Assembly: GCF_000380565.1 (NCBI RefSeq)
Contig: NZ_AQYJ01000029.1
Span: forward strand, 372,001 to 436,000
Length of the DNA: 64,000 bases
Reading direction: 5' to 3'
Source: Microbulbifer variabilis ATCC 700307
GTDB lineage: Bacteria; Pseudomonadota; Gammaproteobacteria; Pseudomonadales; Cellvibrionaceae
Under the pieces are notes generated by a model that saw only the letters and a list, made by a program, of their open reading frames with translations, was not told the origin of the DNA and did no database searches. The translations under genes and the position numbers were made by a program. Shown here one piece after another: positions 27,879 through 36,783 of the stretch (positions are counted from its first letter, which is position 1; every line of letters starts with the position of its first letter).

Positions 27879-29597
27879 TTACCAGGTTAAGCTGATATCG
27901 GTTCCATCAAACTTTACGTCTGAGTCGTACACATATTTCAATGTGCCTTTCCAGAAGGAGCCGTGCCATTCCCAGTCGGCATCGTAGCTGACTTCATTAA
28001 TCACCTTTTGGCTAAAGGCTTCAAAGCTACCGTAGCGCTCCTGGCTACCCATGATCACTACCCAGGTTTGTTCGTTCCAGTCGCAGGTAACGGTATTGGA
28101 GTCACCATTGCCACAAGGATAACGCACAGCGATATAGCCGTCGTCTTCCTTGCCGAACTTCCAGTTGCCGCTGCGCTTTTCCTCTTCAAACCCTTCCGGC
28201 CACTGCAGGGCTACGTTGGAGCCGCCGGAGTGGAACAGCTCAATTTCCGGGTAGGGGTTGTATTGTATTACGGCGACATTGTTTACCTGCTTAATCTTGG
28301 GCAGGTGGTCGTTTTGCATGGTGCTATTGCCATCGCCAACCTTCGCCCAGACTGATTGGGTGCCGGTGGTGGCGATCCAGGGGGTCTGCTGGTAGCCCTG
28401 ACGACCACCCCAGTAGTTCTGAATGGAGTGCATCATCACACCACCATCCTTATACATGGAGAAGTTGGCACCGGAGAGCACCGAGCTGCGGCTGAAAACA
28501 GCTCCGGCCTTAGCGGCAGCGGGGGCAGCCGCTTCTGAAAGACCCAGGAATTGGTCAAAGGCCTTTAGCCCTTCATACCCTTCAAGCTGATATCTACTGG
28601 CGAACCAGGCGGTATCAGCGGCTACGTCGGGGTGGAAGTAGGCTCCCTGGCTCCAGTAGAAGGGCACACGTTCTTCGCGGGGGAAGTCGGCATAGAGACT
28701 GTTTCTGGCATCGCCGAGAGAGTGGCCTACCGAGTAATTCATATTCAGGTTTTTACCGAAATACTCAAAGACCTCATCGGTGATCTCCAGGCCAGAGGTA
28801 GCCAGCATTACACCTGCGGGGCTTGGTGTTCTTACTGACTCTTTGCCCAGGCCCGTTAACAGGTAGATGATGCGGTTGATGTTACCGCCGGAACCGTTCC
28901 TGCGATAGCCATCGTTACTGCGGCCTGCGGCTGAAAAAAGGATGCCCTGGTCGTTAGTGACCAGCAAGATGTCCTGTAGCAAGCGTTGCGCAGCTCCTGT
29001 GGCCAGCTCGCGAATTTCTGCATCTTCAGAGAAATCGACGAGGTTAAGTAGCGCCGATAAGGTGTAGGGGTAATAGACCGGGGAGTAAAACTCGTAGAAA
29101 CCGTACTGGTTTTTGACTTCCAGGTAGCGCTTTAGGCGCTTATAAGTTCTGTCATCTGCAAAGGCACCGTACTTTTCCTGCAAAAGGTACTGGGCAGAGG
29201 TGTACATGATCATGTGGTTTTCAGAGGCAAAGACATGATCCCCAGTGCCGCCCTCCTTAAACCAGAAATGGTATCCATCCAGGGCGGCAAATAGTTCGTC
29301 TTTAATTTCCGGGCGGAAAAACAGAATGCGGATCAGCCTGGTGAGGGTGAAATCTGAATTTTTTTGTCCGCCATTGCGCAAGACATCCAGGTTTTTGTTC
29401 AGTGCCTCCCAGTTGAGCTCATCGCCAGTGTATGCCTGCAGGACTACAGCGGTATCATTGGTGGAAGAAACCCCCTCTTCAATATATTGCAGTTGCCTAT
29501 TTTGATAGGCGCTCTCATCAAAAGACTGCGCACTTGCAGAATGTATCGCCAATCCTAATAAAATCGGGTACAGCATTCCTACTACTGGTACTTTCAT
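27879..29597 (-). CDS. Secreted hypothetical protein, predicted alpha/alpha-barrel
   Basis: 572 residues with a signal peptide (cleavage near ASAQS). Residues about 50-320 are a series of amphipathic helices with conserved aromatics (FASENHMIMYTSAQYLL, YGFYEFYSPVYYPYTLSALLNL), the look of an alpha/alpha toroid as in polysaccharide lyases and glycosidases. The C-terminal part is strand-rich (for example NYWGGRQGYQQTPW, NDHLPKIKQVNNVAVIQY), as in the beta-sandwich of such lyases. This layout suggests a secreted carbohydrate-active or related enzyme, but I cannot name the family and see no proven catalytic residue. Two cysteines lie near the end. Monocistronic, with its own terminator. Confidence 0.75.
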   Translation of the reverse strand: MKVPVVGMLYPILLGLAIHSASAQSFDESAYQNRQLQYIEEGVSSTNDTAVVLQAYTGDELNWEALNKNLDVLRNGGQKNSDFTLTRLIRILFFRPEIKDELFAALDGYHFWFKEGGTGDHVFASENHMIMYTSAQYLLQEKYGAFADDRTYKRLKRYLEVKNQYGFYEFYSPVYYPYTLSALLNLVDFSEDAEIRELATGAAQRLLQDILLVTNDQGILFSAAGRSNDGYRRNGSGGNINRIIYLLTGLGKESVRTPSPAGVMLATSGLEITDEVFEYFGKNLNMNYSVGHSLGDARNSLYADFPREERVPFYWSQGAYFHPDVAADTAWFASRYQLEGYEGLKAFDQFLGLSEAAAPAAAKAGAVFSRSSVLSGANFSMYKDGGVMMHSIQNYWGGRQGYQQTPWIATTGTQSVWAKVGDGNSTMQNDHLPKIKQVNNVAVIQYNPYPEIELFHSGGSNVALQWPEGFEEEKRSGNWKFGKEDDGYIAVRYPCGNGDSNTVTCDWNEQTWVVIMGSQERYGSFEAFSQKVINEVSYDADWEWHGSFWKGTLKYVYDSDVKFDGTDISLTW

Positions 29598-30141
29598 CAG
29601 TACTTGTTCCTATTTAGATTTTGATTTTTGGCGTTAAACACCATAAATGTACCACTTATGTATTACAGGAATTTATTGGACTAAACGATAGGTATTTTCT
29701 GTCGGCTTGGGTTGCGATTTCGACCACTTAGGCTCTTGGTTCTCACTTTTTAAAAATTTTCGTGGTCAGTTTTTTGGTCGTCTTAATTATTTATTTTTTA
29801 TGTCATGCAGATGAATTTATTTAGCTGCTAATTGGTACAAAGTGGTATTCAAGATAAATTTGTTTTCTCAGGTAAGATAATGAGCAACCTTTTATTCGCT
29901 ACGGTTTTAATTGTCAGTTTAGGTCTGAGATGAACAGCTTCGGGAAGGGAATGATTAGTTTAATAATCACTTCTTATTGGCGCCAGTTTAGTTTGTAATT
30001 GCTGTGCCAACCGATTTGGCATTTGGTGAGAAGTGCTCAGGTTTATAAGGTGGCAAAGCCTGGGGGATTAAAAATTTGCTATTTTGAGAAGAATGTTTTT
30101 ACAAATGGCGATGTTCGCTTTCATGCATTCGAGAATAAAAA
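29598..30141. other. Intergenic region between divergent genes
   Basis: 544 bp, AT-rich, with no frame of coding character on either strand. Promoters of the 29597 and 30142 genes are expected here. No RNA gene or strong hairpin seen. Confidence 0.5.
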
Positions 30142-30537
30142 ATGAAAAAATTACTAATCTTTTTTGCGGCTGGTTGTTTGGGCGCAGTAGCCAATAGTGT
30201 TGTGGTATGGCTGTTTGGGGACTTTGGAATAACCCCATCTCTTGGTGTGTCTATTACCCCATCTTTATCCGCTGAATGGCTCTATCCCAGGGTAGTTTGG
30301 GGGGGTATTTGGGGGCTTTTTTTTATTCTTCCCTTCTTGTCATCGAAGTTGTTGTTAAAAGGCAGCATCCTGAGCTTGCTCCCCACTGCGTTCCAGCTTT
30401 TTGTGGTTTTTCCTGTAATGGCTGGAAAAGGTATGGCTGGGCTTGAATTGGGTGCACTTACCCCGGTTTTTGTATTGTTTTTTAATTGGATATGGGGAGT
30501 TGTTACAGCGCTCACAATAAAATGGGCTCAATCATAA
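30142..30537 (+). CDS. Small inner-membrane protein, four helices
   Basis: 131 residues with four predicted membrane helices (about 4-24, 51-70, 75-93, 100-126). The first helix is Ala/Gly-rich (FFAAGCLGAVANSVVVW). No family name is recognised; the pattern resembles small uncharacterised membrane proteins of gammaproteobacteria. It is convergent with the operon that ends at 30562. Confidence 0.7.
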   Translation: MKKLLIFFAAGCLGAVANSVVVWLFGDFGITPSLGVSITPSLSAEWLYPRVVWGGIWGLFFILPFLSSKLLLKGSILSLLPTAFQLFVVFPVMAGKGMAGLELGALTPVFVLFFNWIWGVVTALTIKWAQS

Positions 30538-30561
30538 AGCCGCTATATCTGGTTGCTGGGC

Positions 30562-31941
30562 TTAATTGACAAGTATTCTTTTAGCTGCGCCAAGGCCGCG
30601 ACTGGTTGTCGTAGAGGGTCCATTAATCCAGTGATCAATAATCTGATGGGCAAAATCACGCCTCTGTGGCCCACTGTTGCCCTTGGTGAGTTCTCCTAGA
30701 ACCCAGTGATTGTGTGCGATCCAGGTATCCCTGGCGACTGGGCGAATGCTCTGGTCTGCCTCACAAAATAGCGGTAGGGATATGGTCAGGTCACTGGTTT
30801 GGCGCAGGGTCTTTGAAGAGATACCTGGGTTTCCAAGTGTATTCCACCAGCGCCGGGCCGTATCCGGGTCGTGGCCAAATTTTTGCTTAAAAGATTTTGT
30901 AAATGGGCTGAGAAACGGCCAGCTACTGCCTTCCAAAATACGTTCAACTATCTCTTTAGTGCTTGCCCGATCACCAAAGTTCTCCGGGTCATAAAGTACG
31001 CGGTCTTTAGCGGCGGCATGGATAGGGCTGGTGGCGTCGGCGGTAACTATCGTTTCTGTAGGCAGGGCTGCTGCGGCAATGGGCAGCAAAGATGGAGCGC
31101 CAAGGCCCAGGCAGTGAAATCTTTGCAAACGCGTGTTGCGGTCTTGGTAGCCATCTGCAATACCTTTAAGTACTTGTGCCAGGCGCACGTAACGCCGTGG
31201 GACCGGACGAGTCAATTTGAAGGATGCCGTACCACTAACGTAAAAATCCGTTGCATTAAGGTCACCGCAAATACCCGCGAGCCCCATAGCTGCGGATGTT
31301 ACTCCAGCTTCTGCGGCGAGTTGTCCGGCGTCGCGGGCCGTGTTGTAGTCCATCGCACTCAGTACCGCATATATCGCAAGCCCCTGGCAGAGCGGGTTTT
31401 CCGCTACTTTTTGCCAGAGCCTTAAGCTGCGACGGTTGCGTGAGGCAATGCGCTCCACTGTCCAGCCTGTGATCTCCCGTTCCAGGTCCAAGGCCACCAG
31501 GCAGGTGCTGGCGAAGTCTTCCTGGGCGATAAGGTCGGTGGGATTCATCAGCAGCTGACGTTCAATCAGCTGGAGGGTATCGATAGACTCGGATCGTCCA
31601 GTGCAGTCGGCAAGTACGGATTCTGCCAGTGCATCGGCTTTTTTGCGTAGGCTTGGCGGGACCTCGCGACCGCGGGGGAGATGGCCGAGCTGTCGGCGTA
31701 GAGTTTTGACCTCGCGGGTGATTTCCCTGGCTTTTTCAGAGAACTTCGCAATGACAGAATCGATTAACTGCTTTGTGCCGTTATCGGCAAAGAGTGGCAG
31801 GCCCCTGTTGCGCACCTCAACAGCCAGCCGCAGGTTTGGGTTTGTAATACGATGGGCTGATAGCAAGTAGCCATCGGCTGAAATGAGATGACTGGCGAAG
31901 GCATCCAGAGTTTGACGGCGTAAGTTGGCAATAAAGTGCAT
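30562..31941 (-). CDS. Putative TGT/DpdA-like TIM-barrel protein (third gene of unknown operon)
   Basis: 459 residues, no signal peptide. Several segments match the order of the tRNA-guanine transglycosylase fold: LPLFADNGTKQ (about 50-58, in place of the TDSGGF substrate loop), a Gly-rich AMGLAGICGDL, then RFHCLGLGAPSLLP (about 274-287, compare the RYLMGVG.P step) and ADATSPIH (about 301-308, where the catalytic Asp region FDCVMPTR lies). The C-terminal zinc site CxCxxC of true TGT is absent, as in some DNA-acting DpdA-type relatives. So I infer a distant TGT-superfamily member that may act on a nucleobase; activity is unproven. ATG 31941 is 8 bp after the previous stop. Confidence 0.55.
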   Translation of the reverse strand: MHFIANLRRQTLDAFASHLISADGYLLSAHRITNPNLRLAVEVRNRGLPLFADNGTKQLIDSVIAKFSEKAREITREVKTLRRQLGHLPRGREVPPSLRKKADALAESVLADCTGRSESIDTLQLIERQLLMNPTDLIAQEDFASTCLVALDLEREITGWTVERIASRNRRSLRLWQKVAENPLCQGLAIYAVLSAMDYNTARDAGQLAAEAGVTSAAMGLAGICGDLNATDFYVSGTASFKLTRPVPRRYVRLAQVLKGIADGYQDRNTRLQRFHCLGLGAPSLLPIAAAALPTETIVTADATSPIHAAAKDRVLYDPENFGDRASTKEIVERILEGSSWPFLSPFTKSFKQKFGHDPDTARRWWNTLGNPGISSKTLRQTSDLTISLPLFCEADQSIRPVARDTWIAHNHWVLGELTKGNSGPQRRDFAHQIIDHWINGPSTTTSRGLGAAKRILVN

Positions 31942-31949
31942 TGAAGCAA

Positions 31950-32330
31950 CTACCTGAGCGGTGCTCCCCCATGGAGCGCATGTGAGCAGGATTTCCACTC
32001 ATCAAGCAGTCCATGCATGTCTTCCAGTTCCACTTCGAGTTCCAGCGCAACCTGCTCAAAGATATCCCACGCGGCAAAAACATCGGGGTGAGTTTCGATA
32101 CACTCGGCCACGGCATGATCCATTGGCTCGATAGGCATATCCATCTCATCTTTTTGATGCAGGTTGGGAAGGCTGGGAATGGCCGTCTCGAGACATTCAG
32201 CGCGCACAGACTCTTTGGCGGCGTGCCACTCGGCCTTTGCCAACTGCGCCATCGCCAGTAGTACCTCTAATTCCAGCAATTTGATTTCAACACTTTCCTG
32301 TTCCGACAAGCAGCCGTCATCCGGTGGCAT
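31950..32330 (-). CDS. Small acidic hypothetical protein (second gene of unknown operon)
   Basis: 126 residues, strongly acidic (many Glu/Asp) and almost wholly helical, with a likely coiled-coil hairpin (SVEIKLLELEVLLAMAQLAK and FEQVALELEVELEDMHGLL). Four cysteines are spread along it. AGGAG lies 6 bases before the ATG. It is sandwiched between the two large genes of the operon (13 bp and 8 bp gaps), so it is probably a partner or adaptor of one of them. No family recognised. Confidence 0.7.
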   Translation of the reverse strand: MPPDDGCLSEQESVEIKLLELEVLLAMAQLAKAEWHAAKESVRAECLETAIPSLPNLHQKDEMDMPIEPMDHAVAECIETHPDVFAAWDIFEQVALELEVELEDMHGLLDEWKSCSHALHGGAPLR

Positions 32331-32343
32331 GGTGCTTCTCCTG

Positions 32344-33921
32344 TTAACGTATCAGAGGGGTAAAGAGCAGCTCTGCAGCGCCCTGGGAAGTTTCATCGCT
32401 ACTATCAGGGCTTTGAACTCCAAGGGACCAATAGAGATTTGCATTGCTTCGCCATGGCTGGAACCAACGGCTTGCCAGCCTCATAAATGCGATGTCAAAG
32501 CTGTTTTCGCCGATATCGGCAAGTGCGAGAGCGTCTACCTCTACACCAGGTCTCCCGCTTAACAGGCTTGAGCTTTTTCTGAATATGCCGCTGAGCCTAC
32601 AAAAGGCCCCTTTGGTAACGCCGGCATGCGGTAAGTGAGAGAAGCGCACCACGGCATTTGCCTCGGCATCGCTGGAGGGGTCATGCAACTTAATGTGGCT
32701 TAATAGCATGCCGCCTTCCTGAGGAGGAGAGGTGACATTTTTTACGAAACCACGAACTTCAATAAACTCTCCGTCCAAGTGGTTACTGAGTTTGGCCAGC
32801 TCCACATTCTTACCATTGGGAAGTGCGGTACTAAACGACATTGAGGCAATACCCTTCTGCAGTTCCTTAATATCTTTTGGTATTTCCAAACCGCTCGTAC
32901 TCGCGGCAAGTCTGTAGCAGGCCACATGGCTGGCAATGGCCTTGCGAGTAAGAAAGTGGGCATCAACGGCGATATCCCCAACCCGCTCAGCCAAGCCGCC
33001 GCTACCTCTCCCCAAGAGTTCTTGGATGACGTTATGCATAGCCGCCTGCGCTCCTATGAGTGCGGGCAAGTTCCGTTCTATTTCCCCTGCGAATAACAAG
33101 GAAATGTTTGTGATATTTTCCGGGTTGCCTATCAATACTGCGCTGTAAATCTGCTTTTGCCACCCCTCTATAAAATCTGTAAATTCCCTGGTGATGGCTT
33201 TAACTTCGCCTATGTCATCCGTTGAGAACCCAGGTTTATGCCCTCCTGTCGACACAGCGTTATTAAATTGTGCATGCACTAAAGCCAACAGGCCGCGACA
33301 CAGGCACATCATTACCGCATCGGCACCACTTTCCAGGCCTGGGTTCAGGGGTTTATCTGTATTGGGCAGGTAAGCGTTCAGGAGGCTGATATTTTCCGTG
33401 TCGCCACTTGCCAGGCCTTCCATTGATGCCTGAATATCGGCCCTTATTCCTATGTCGGCCAACCTTGTACGCAATCGCTCCACAATACTGTTGGGGACTT
33501 CCGAGCCCACCATTTCTTCGGCTTTTGCCAAGAGTCTATCCAGGCGGCTATCGATATCCATTTGTTGAAGGCCATCTTCAAGGTTGGTCGCAAATTGGTC
33601 CCTGCTTTCACTGATAGCAATACCTCGTAATACGTATAGGAACTCCAGACCCATTCGATGATCGATTTGATTTAGTTCGGAAGCATTATCTGCGCGGCTT
33701 TGTAAATTGCGAAACTCTGCATATCCAAGCCCCAGGCATAGGCGAGCTTGCTGCTCAAGCTGGTTCCAAGAGAAAGTAAGAAGTGTTTTTTGAACAGCTA
33801 TTGCTTCCCGAAATAATCTTTGGAGAGCGGGATTTTGAACCTTGTAAGCTGGCAGTAAATTAAACTGAGATCTTAGCAGGGATAAATAAGTCTTGCTGGG
33901 GTGCACATTGGGCTGTGGCAT
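32344..33921 (-). CDS. Hypothetical protein with C-terminal OB-like domain (first gene of unknown operon)
   Basis: 525 residues, cytosolic. The first 370 residues are helical with no motif I recognise. Residues about 375-470 form a strand-rich unit (GEFIEVRGFVKNVTSPPQ, GMLLSHIKLHDPSSDAEANA, VRFSHLPHAGVTKGAFCRL), the pattern of an OB-like beta barrel that could bind nucleic acid or protein. AAGGAG precedes the ATG at ideal spacing. It leads a three-gene operon with no other gene of known function in it. I give no function; nucleic-acid association is inference from the OB-like part and the TGT-like partner. Confidence 0.75.
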   Translation of the reverse strand: MPQPNVHPSKTYLSLLRSQFNLLPAYKVQNPALQRLFREAIAVQKTLLTFSWNQLEQQARLCLGLGYAEFRNLQSRADNASELNQIDHRMGLEFLYVLRGIAISESRDQFATNLEDGLQQMDIDSRLDRLLAKAEEMVGSEVPNSIVERLRTRLADIGIRADIQASMEGLASGDTENISLLNAYLPNTDKPLNPGLESGADAVMMCLCRGLLALVHAQFNNAVSTGGHKPGFSTDDIGEVKAITREFTDFIEGWQKQIYSAVLIGNPENITNISLLFAGEIERNLPALIGAQAAMHNVIQELLGRGSGGLAERVGDIAVDAHFLTRKAIASHVACYRLAASTSGLEIPKDIKELQKGIASMSFSTALPNGKNVELAKLSNHLDGEFIEVRGFVKNVTSPPQEGGMLLSHIKLHDPSSDAEANAVVRFSHLPHAGVTKGAFCRLSGIFRKSSSLLSGRPGVEVDALALADIGENSFDIAFMRLASRWFQPWRSNANLYWSLGVQSPDSSDETSQGAAELLFTPLIR

Positions 33922-34465
33922 CCAGGTCTCCTTACGTCACAAGCGGGGTTAGTTTCTCAGTCAAGAGAAGTAATAATAGTTAATCGTAAGGTTTCTGCCT
34001 CAAGCGTTCATCGCTTGAATAGTTTTCTTTTGAGCGCTTTTAAATCAAGGTGAACAATCGCTTAGCTATTACCTGTTGATAATAAACCTTGCTAAAGATC
34101 TGTTTTTGCGCCTTTGATGAACCATTGCCGTTCTAGCTTTTTAAGGGGGGTTTTGATTAACCATTTTATTAGGCAGGCGTTAATAGAGATGCCGAATACG
34201 GAAGTAATTTATTGCGATCTAAAAGCGCTTTGACTGTTCTGGCCTCTGCACCATCAGTTGACATAAGCAGAGTATCGGCACTCTGCTTAATTAGTTTGAC
34301 CACAACGGTAAAGCAATAGTTAAAGATTAAAAAACAACAACTCAGGCGCCTGGAGAGTAAATTGAGAATAAGTCGGCTGATATCTTTCTTCCAGCCAGTA
34401 TAAAAAATAACCACATATATTTGCTTGGTAATTGCACTATTTGTATAAACTTTAATAAGCTTGTT
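33922..34465. other. Promoter region and gene-free DNA
   Basis: 544 bp upstream of the three-gene operon. A weak minus-strand frame at 34169-34414 (81 codons) lacks family resemblance and a good start, so it is not called. No RNA gene seen. Confidence 0.4.
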
Positions 34466-34732
34466 TTAGCTTGAACCTGAAGGCACCTTCTCTTCGATAG
34501 TTTCAATCGGCATCCAACCTAAGTACTGGTGCGCATTTTCGTAATGGTCCATTCCTACTTCCCAGGCAATAAGGGTGGCGCCCTCTGACTCTGTGGCAAC
34601 TTTCCAAATTACCCTGACTAACCCACGATTTGTGGCATTTTCCGCTGTAGGAAGACAGTCTTGACAGCTAATCCATTGAGGTAACTTACTGTTCTGGCTG
34701 GGTTTACCAGCAAGGGAGATTTGGTTACTCAA
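34466..34732 (-). CDS. Hypothetical small protein, TTG start
   Basis: 88 residues from TTG 34732, which has GAGGA 8 bases before it; in-frame TTG 34750 and GTG 34747 are alternatives without such a site. The sequence has protein-like features: a CxxC pair (ISCQDCLP), a strand-rich centre (GLVRVIWKVATESEGATLIAWEV) and a soluble acidic tail. No family recognised. It stands alone. Confidence 0.5.
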   Translation of the reverse strand: MSNQISLAGKPSQNSKLPQWISCQDCLPTAENATNRGLVRVIWKVATESEGATLIAWEVGMDHYENAHQYLGWMPIETIEEKVPSGSS

Positions 34733-35633
34733 AAGAAAGTTCCTCACCAAACAAATTTGAATTGTAAATAGTCTTATTGTTGCTTATTGAGGTGCCAATA
34801 AAGGTATCGATATACCCGCGGTATTGTTCACCTGACGGCAATCATAGCATATTTAATAATGAGACTTACTGGTCAAGTATAGGCCTGCGCAGCAATAATT
34901 TGGCTTCAAATGTGAACTGGTTAAATGAATTTTTTTATTTAGCGGGGTGTCTATTAACCTTCAGCCCATAAAAGTAGTTTTTTCTTTTAATTTTTCACAA
35001 CCCTCAGGCCGGCCTGATTCTTATTGTTGCGTAGATTTAGGGTTGCCTGTGAGGCTATGAGATCATGTGATTATACTAACACTGTTTAATATTTTGGTGA
35101 GTTTCATAAGGGCTATATTGTATTTTTTGGCAATTGTATAGACCAAAATATGTTCTTTATTAAGAGTGCTGGCAGGTTCTGTAATAGTTAATAGAGAGTT
35201 TGCTATTAAAATTGTTGCGTATCTTGGGAATTCCTTACTCTAAAAGATCAGTAACTACCGCATGATAGGTGCTAATAATTTTGGCCCATGCTGATGTTAT
35301 AGTATTTCAAGGGTTTCTTTTTCGGAAATTGGTTGGGGTTTAATTAGATCTTGTCATCGGGTCAGAAGGGGCACGATCTCTTGAAAAAAAACCGATACTT
35401 TACCAATATGAATATCTCGGATAAATTTTTTAGTCGCGGCAATTATTGGTGCTGAAAGATTTAAACACTGAATTCTATGCGGGGATTTCTCAGAAAAATC
35501 CTAGGCACCTAGTGTTTGATAGAAAGTAAAAGCGGAGACTTACAATGCTCTCCCGAAAGACCAGTATATATGATCTCCGTATCGCCCTAATGGGCGATAA
35601 ACTTTTTTAAACTGCATATAGACCAGCTGATTC
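34733..35633. other. Gene-poor region upstream of the small protein and below csrA
   Basis: About 900 bp without a convincing gene. Two structured sites: a perfect 14-bp palindrome TCAGGCCGGCCTGA at 35004-35017, and a hairpin ATCGCCC-TAAT-GGGCGAT at 35581-35598 followed on the plus strand by AAACTTTTTT, which looks like a terminator for plus-strand transcription or a fold in the csrA 3' region. An untranslated RNA ending there cannot be excluded. Confidence 0.45.
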
Positions 35634-35822
35634 TCAGCGATTTCTATTTGTCACTATCCGTTTCTTTTTGATCCGCAGATAAATTTCTTCGCGGTGAACG
35701 GAAATGGATTTGGGAGCATCCACTCCTACCTTTACCTGATCACCCTTTACTTCAAATACTGTGATCGAGACTTTTGTTCCAATTCTGATATTTTCGCCAA
35801 TTCGGCGGGTTAAAATTAACAT
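35634..35822 (-). CDS. csrA: Carbon storage regulator CsrA/RsmA
   Basis: 62 residues, nearly the whole family consensus: [15 protein letters not shown] at the start, [24 protein letters not shown] with the RNA-binding residues of strands 1 and 5 (Leu4, Arg6, Arg44 in VHRE). It binds GGA motifs in mRNA leaders and small RNAs as a dimer. ATG 35822 was chosen because AGGA then has normal spacing; an ATG two codons earlier sits right on that site. The C-terminal tail ([11 protein letters not shown]) is more basic than in E. coli. It is isolated, not beside alaS or a tRNA-Ser, so it may be a secondary copy. Confidence 0.93.
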   Translation of the reverse strand: MLILTRRIGENIRIGTKVSITVFEVKGDQVKVGVDAPKSISVHREEIYLRIKKKRIVTNRNR

Positions 35823-35828
35823 GGTCAT

Positions 35829-36783
35829 TTCCTATTGAACTTAAACCATAGGCAGGCTTTCCATGGTGGAAAGGCTTAAAAGTAATGTGTGAAGGAAATG
35901 CGGGGTGGTGCACGAGAACGGTAGGCGCAGAAGAAGAAAAGGCGGGCGCAACGCTCCCAGAGCCTGGGGAATCGCTCCAAGCTACTGAATGTTCTCCACT
36001 TTATTGAAGACGAGTGGGTTTCTAGCGTATTATCCATTCAGCCATTTTGATAGTTGCGTTATCAATTTGGTCAGCTGGCCCCAGGTGTTGACGCACCTTG
36101 GGTCAGCGCCTTTTACTTACTCTTACATCACGCTAGCGTTCTCCTTTGAAGGGTGGGGTTTCTAGGAAAATCTTAAGGCTTCTGACTCTCTGAGGCTTTT
36201 TAGATTATTGCCCACAGAGGTTTGCTAAATAAGCGCCTAAATCCTGATAAATATCCACCAATTCTACGCAGCTTTGACACTAAAACAAACTTAATAAAAT
36301 CCAATAAGATTATTTTCGTGCCTATATTTGCCTGTTTATACTTGGATGTATTTTTATTCTTGATTGATTTAGGTGGCTTTCCGTACCGGTTCTCATCTTA
36401 TAAATTGAATAATCCCTCCGCTTTTCCAGGTGCTCACTGATTGGTGAGATGAAATTCAGGGAAAAGTGTTCGGAGAAGTTATGGAGAAGTAGGTGGAGCC
36501 TTCAGGGCAGTCCGATAACTGCTTATTGTAGGCTTATCCCCGGTTTACTTTGGGTTTATTGTTTCTGGTGGGGTTAGCCTTTTTGGGGGTGTCCCGGCGT
36601 AGACAGGTGTGTGAGGAGTAGAAGGCCGTTTATAAATTCAGGAATAGGGTGGTTTATTTTTTAATTTGGACTGAAATAGAGCTTGATGTATTTTTTTATA
36701 GACAGTGAGTGGGCAGGAATAAAAGGGAAGGGATAGGTGGCCAGTGGCACTTACTTTCCCTCCTCAACAAATATGTAGAAGCG
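35829..36783. other. 955-bp gene-poor region between csrA and greB
   Basis: No convincing gene. The plus strand from 36460 to 36750 is G-rich with repeated GGA triplets (four between 36461 and 36496, more near 36615, 36641, 36715 and 36730), the motif that CsrA binds; this is noted as a finding. A 72-codon plus frame at 36222 lacks coding character. No tRNA cloverleaf found. Confidence 0.4.

Noticed and set aside
30871..31425. 184-codon plus-strand frame
   Set aside because: It lies fully inside the TGT-like gene on the other strand, with no start signal or recognisable motif.
34169..34414. 81-codon minus-strand frame
   Set aside because: There is no family pattern or good start site; the composition is that of random AT-rich DNA.
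36222..36440. 72-codon plus-strand frame between csrA and greB
   Set aside because: Its mixed Asn/Lys/Phe composition without order fits non-coding AT-rich DNA.
35829..36783. tRNA gene beside csrA
   Set aside because: Looked for a T-loop GTTCGA-type sequence and acceptor stem; none could be folded.
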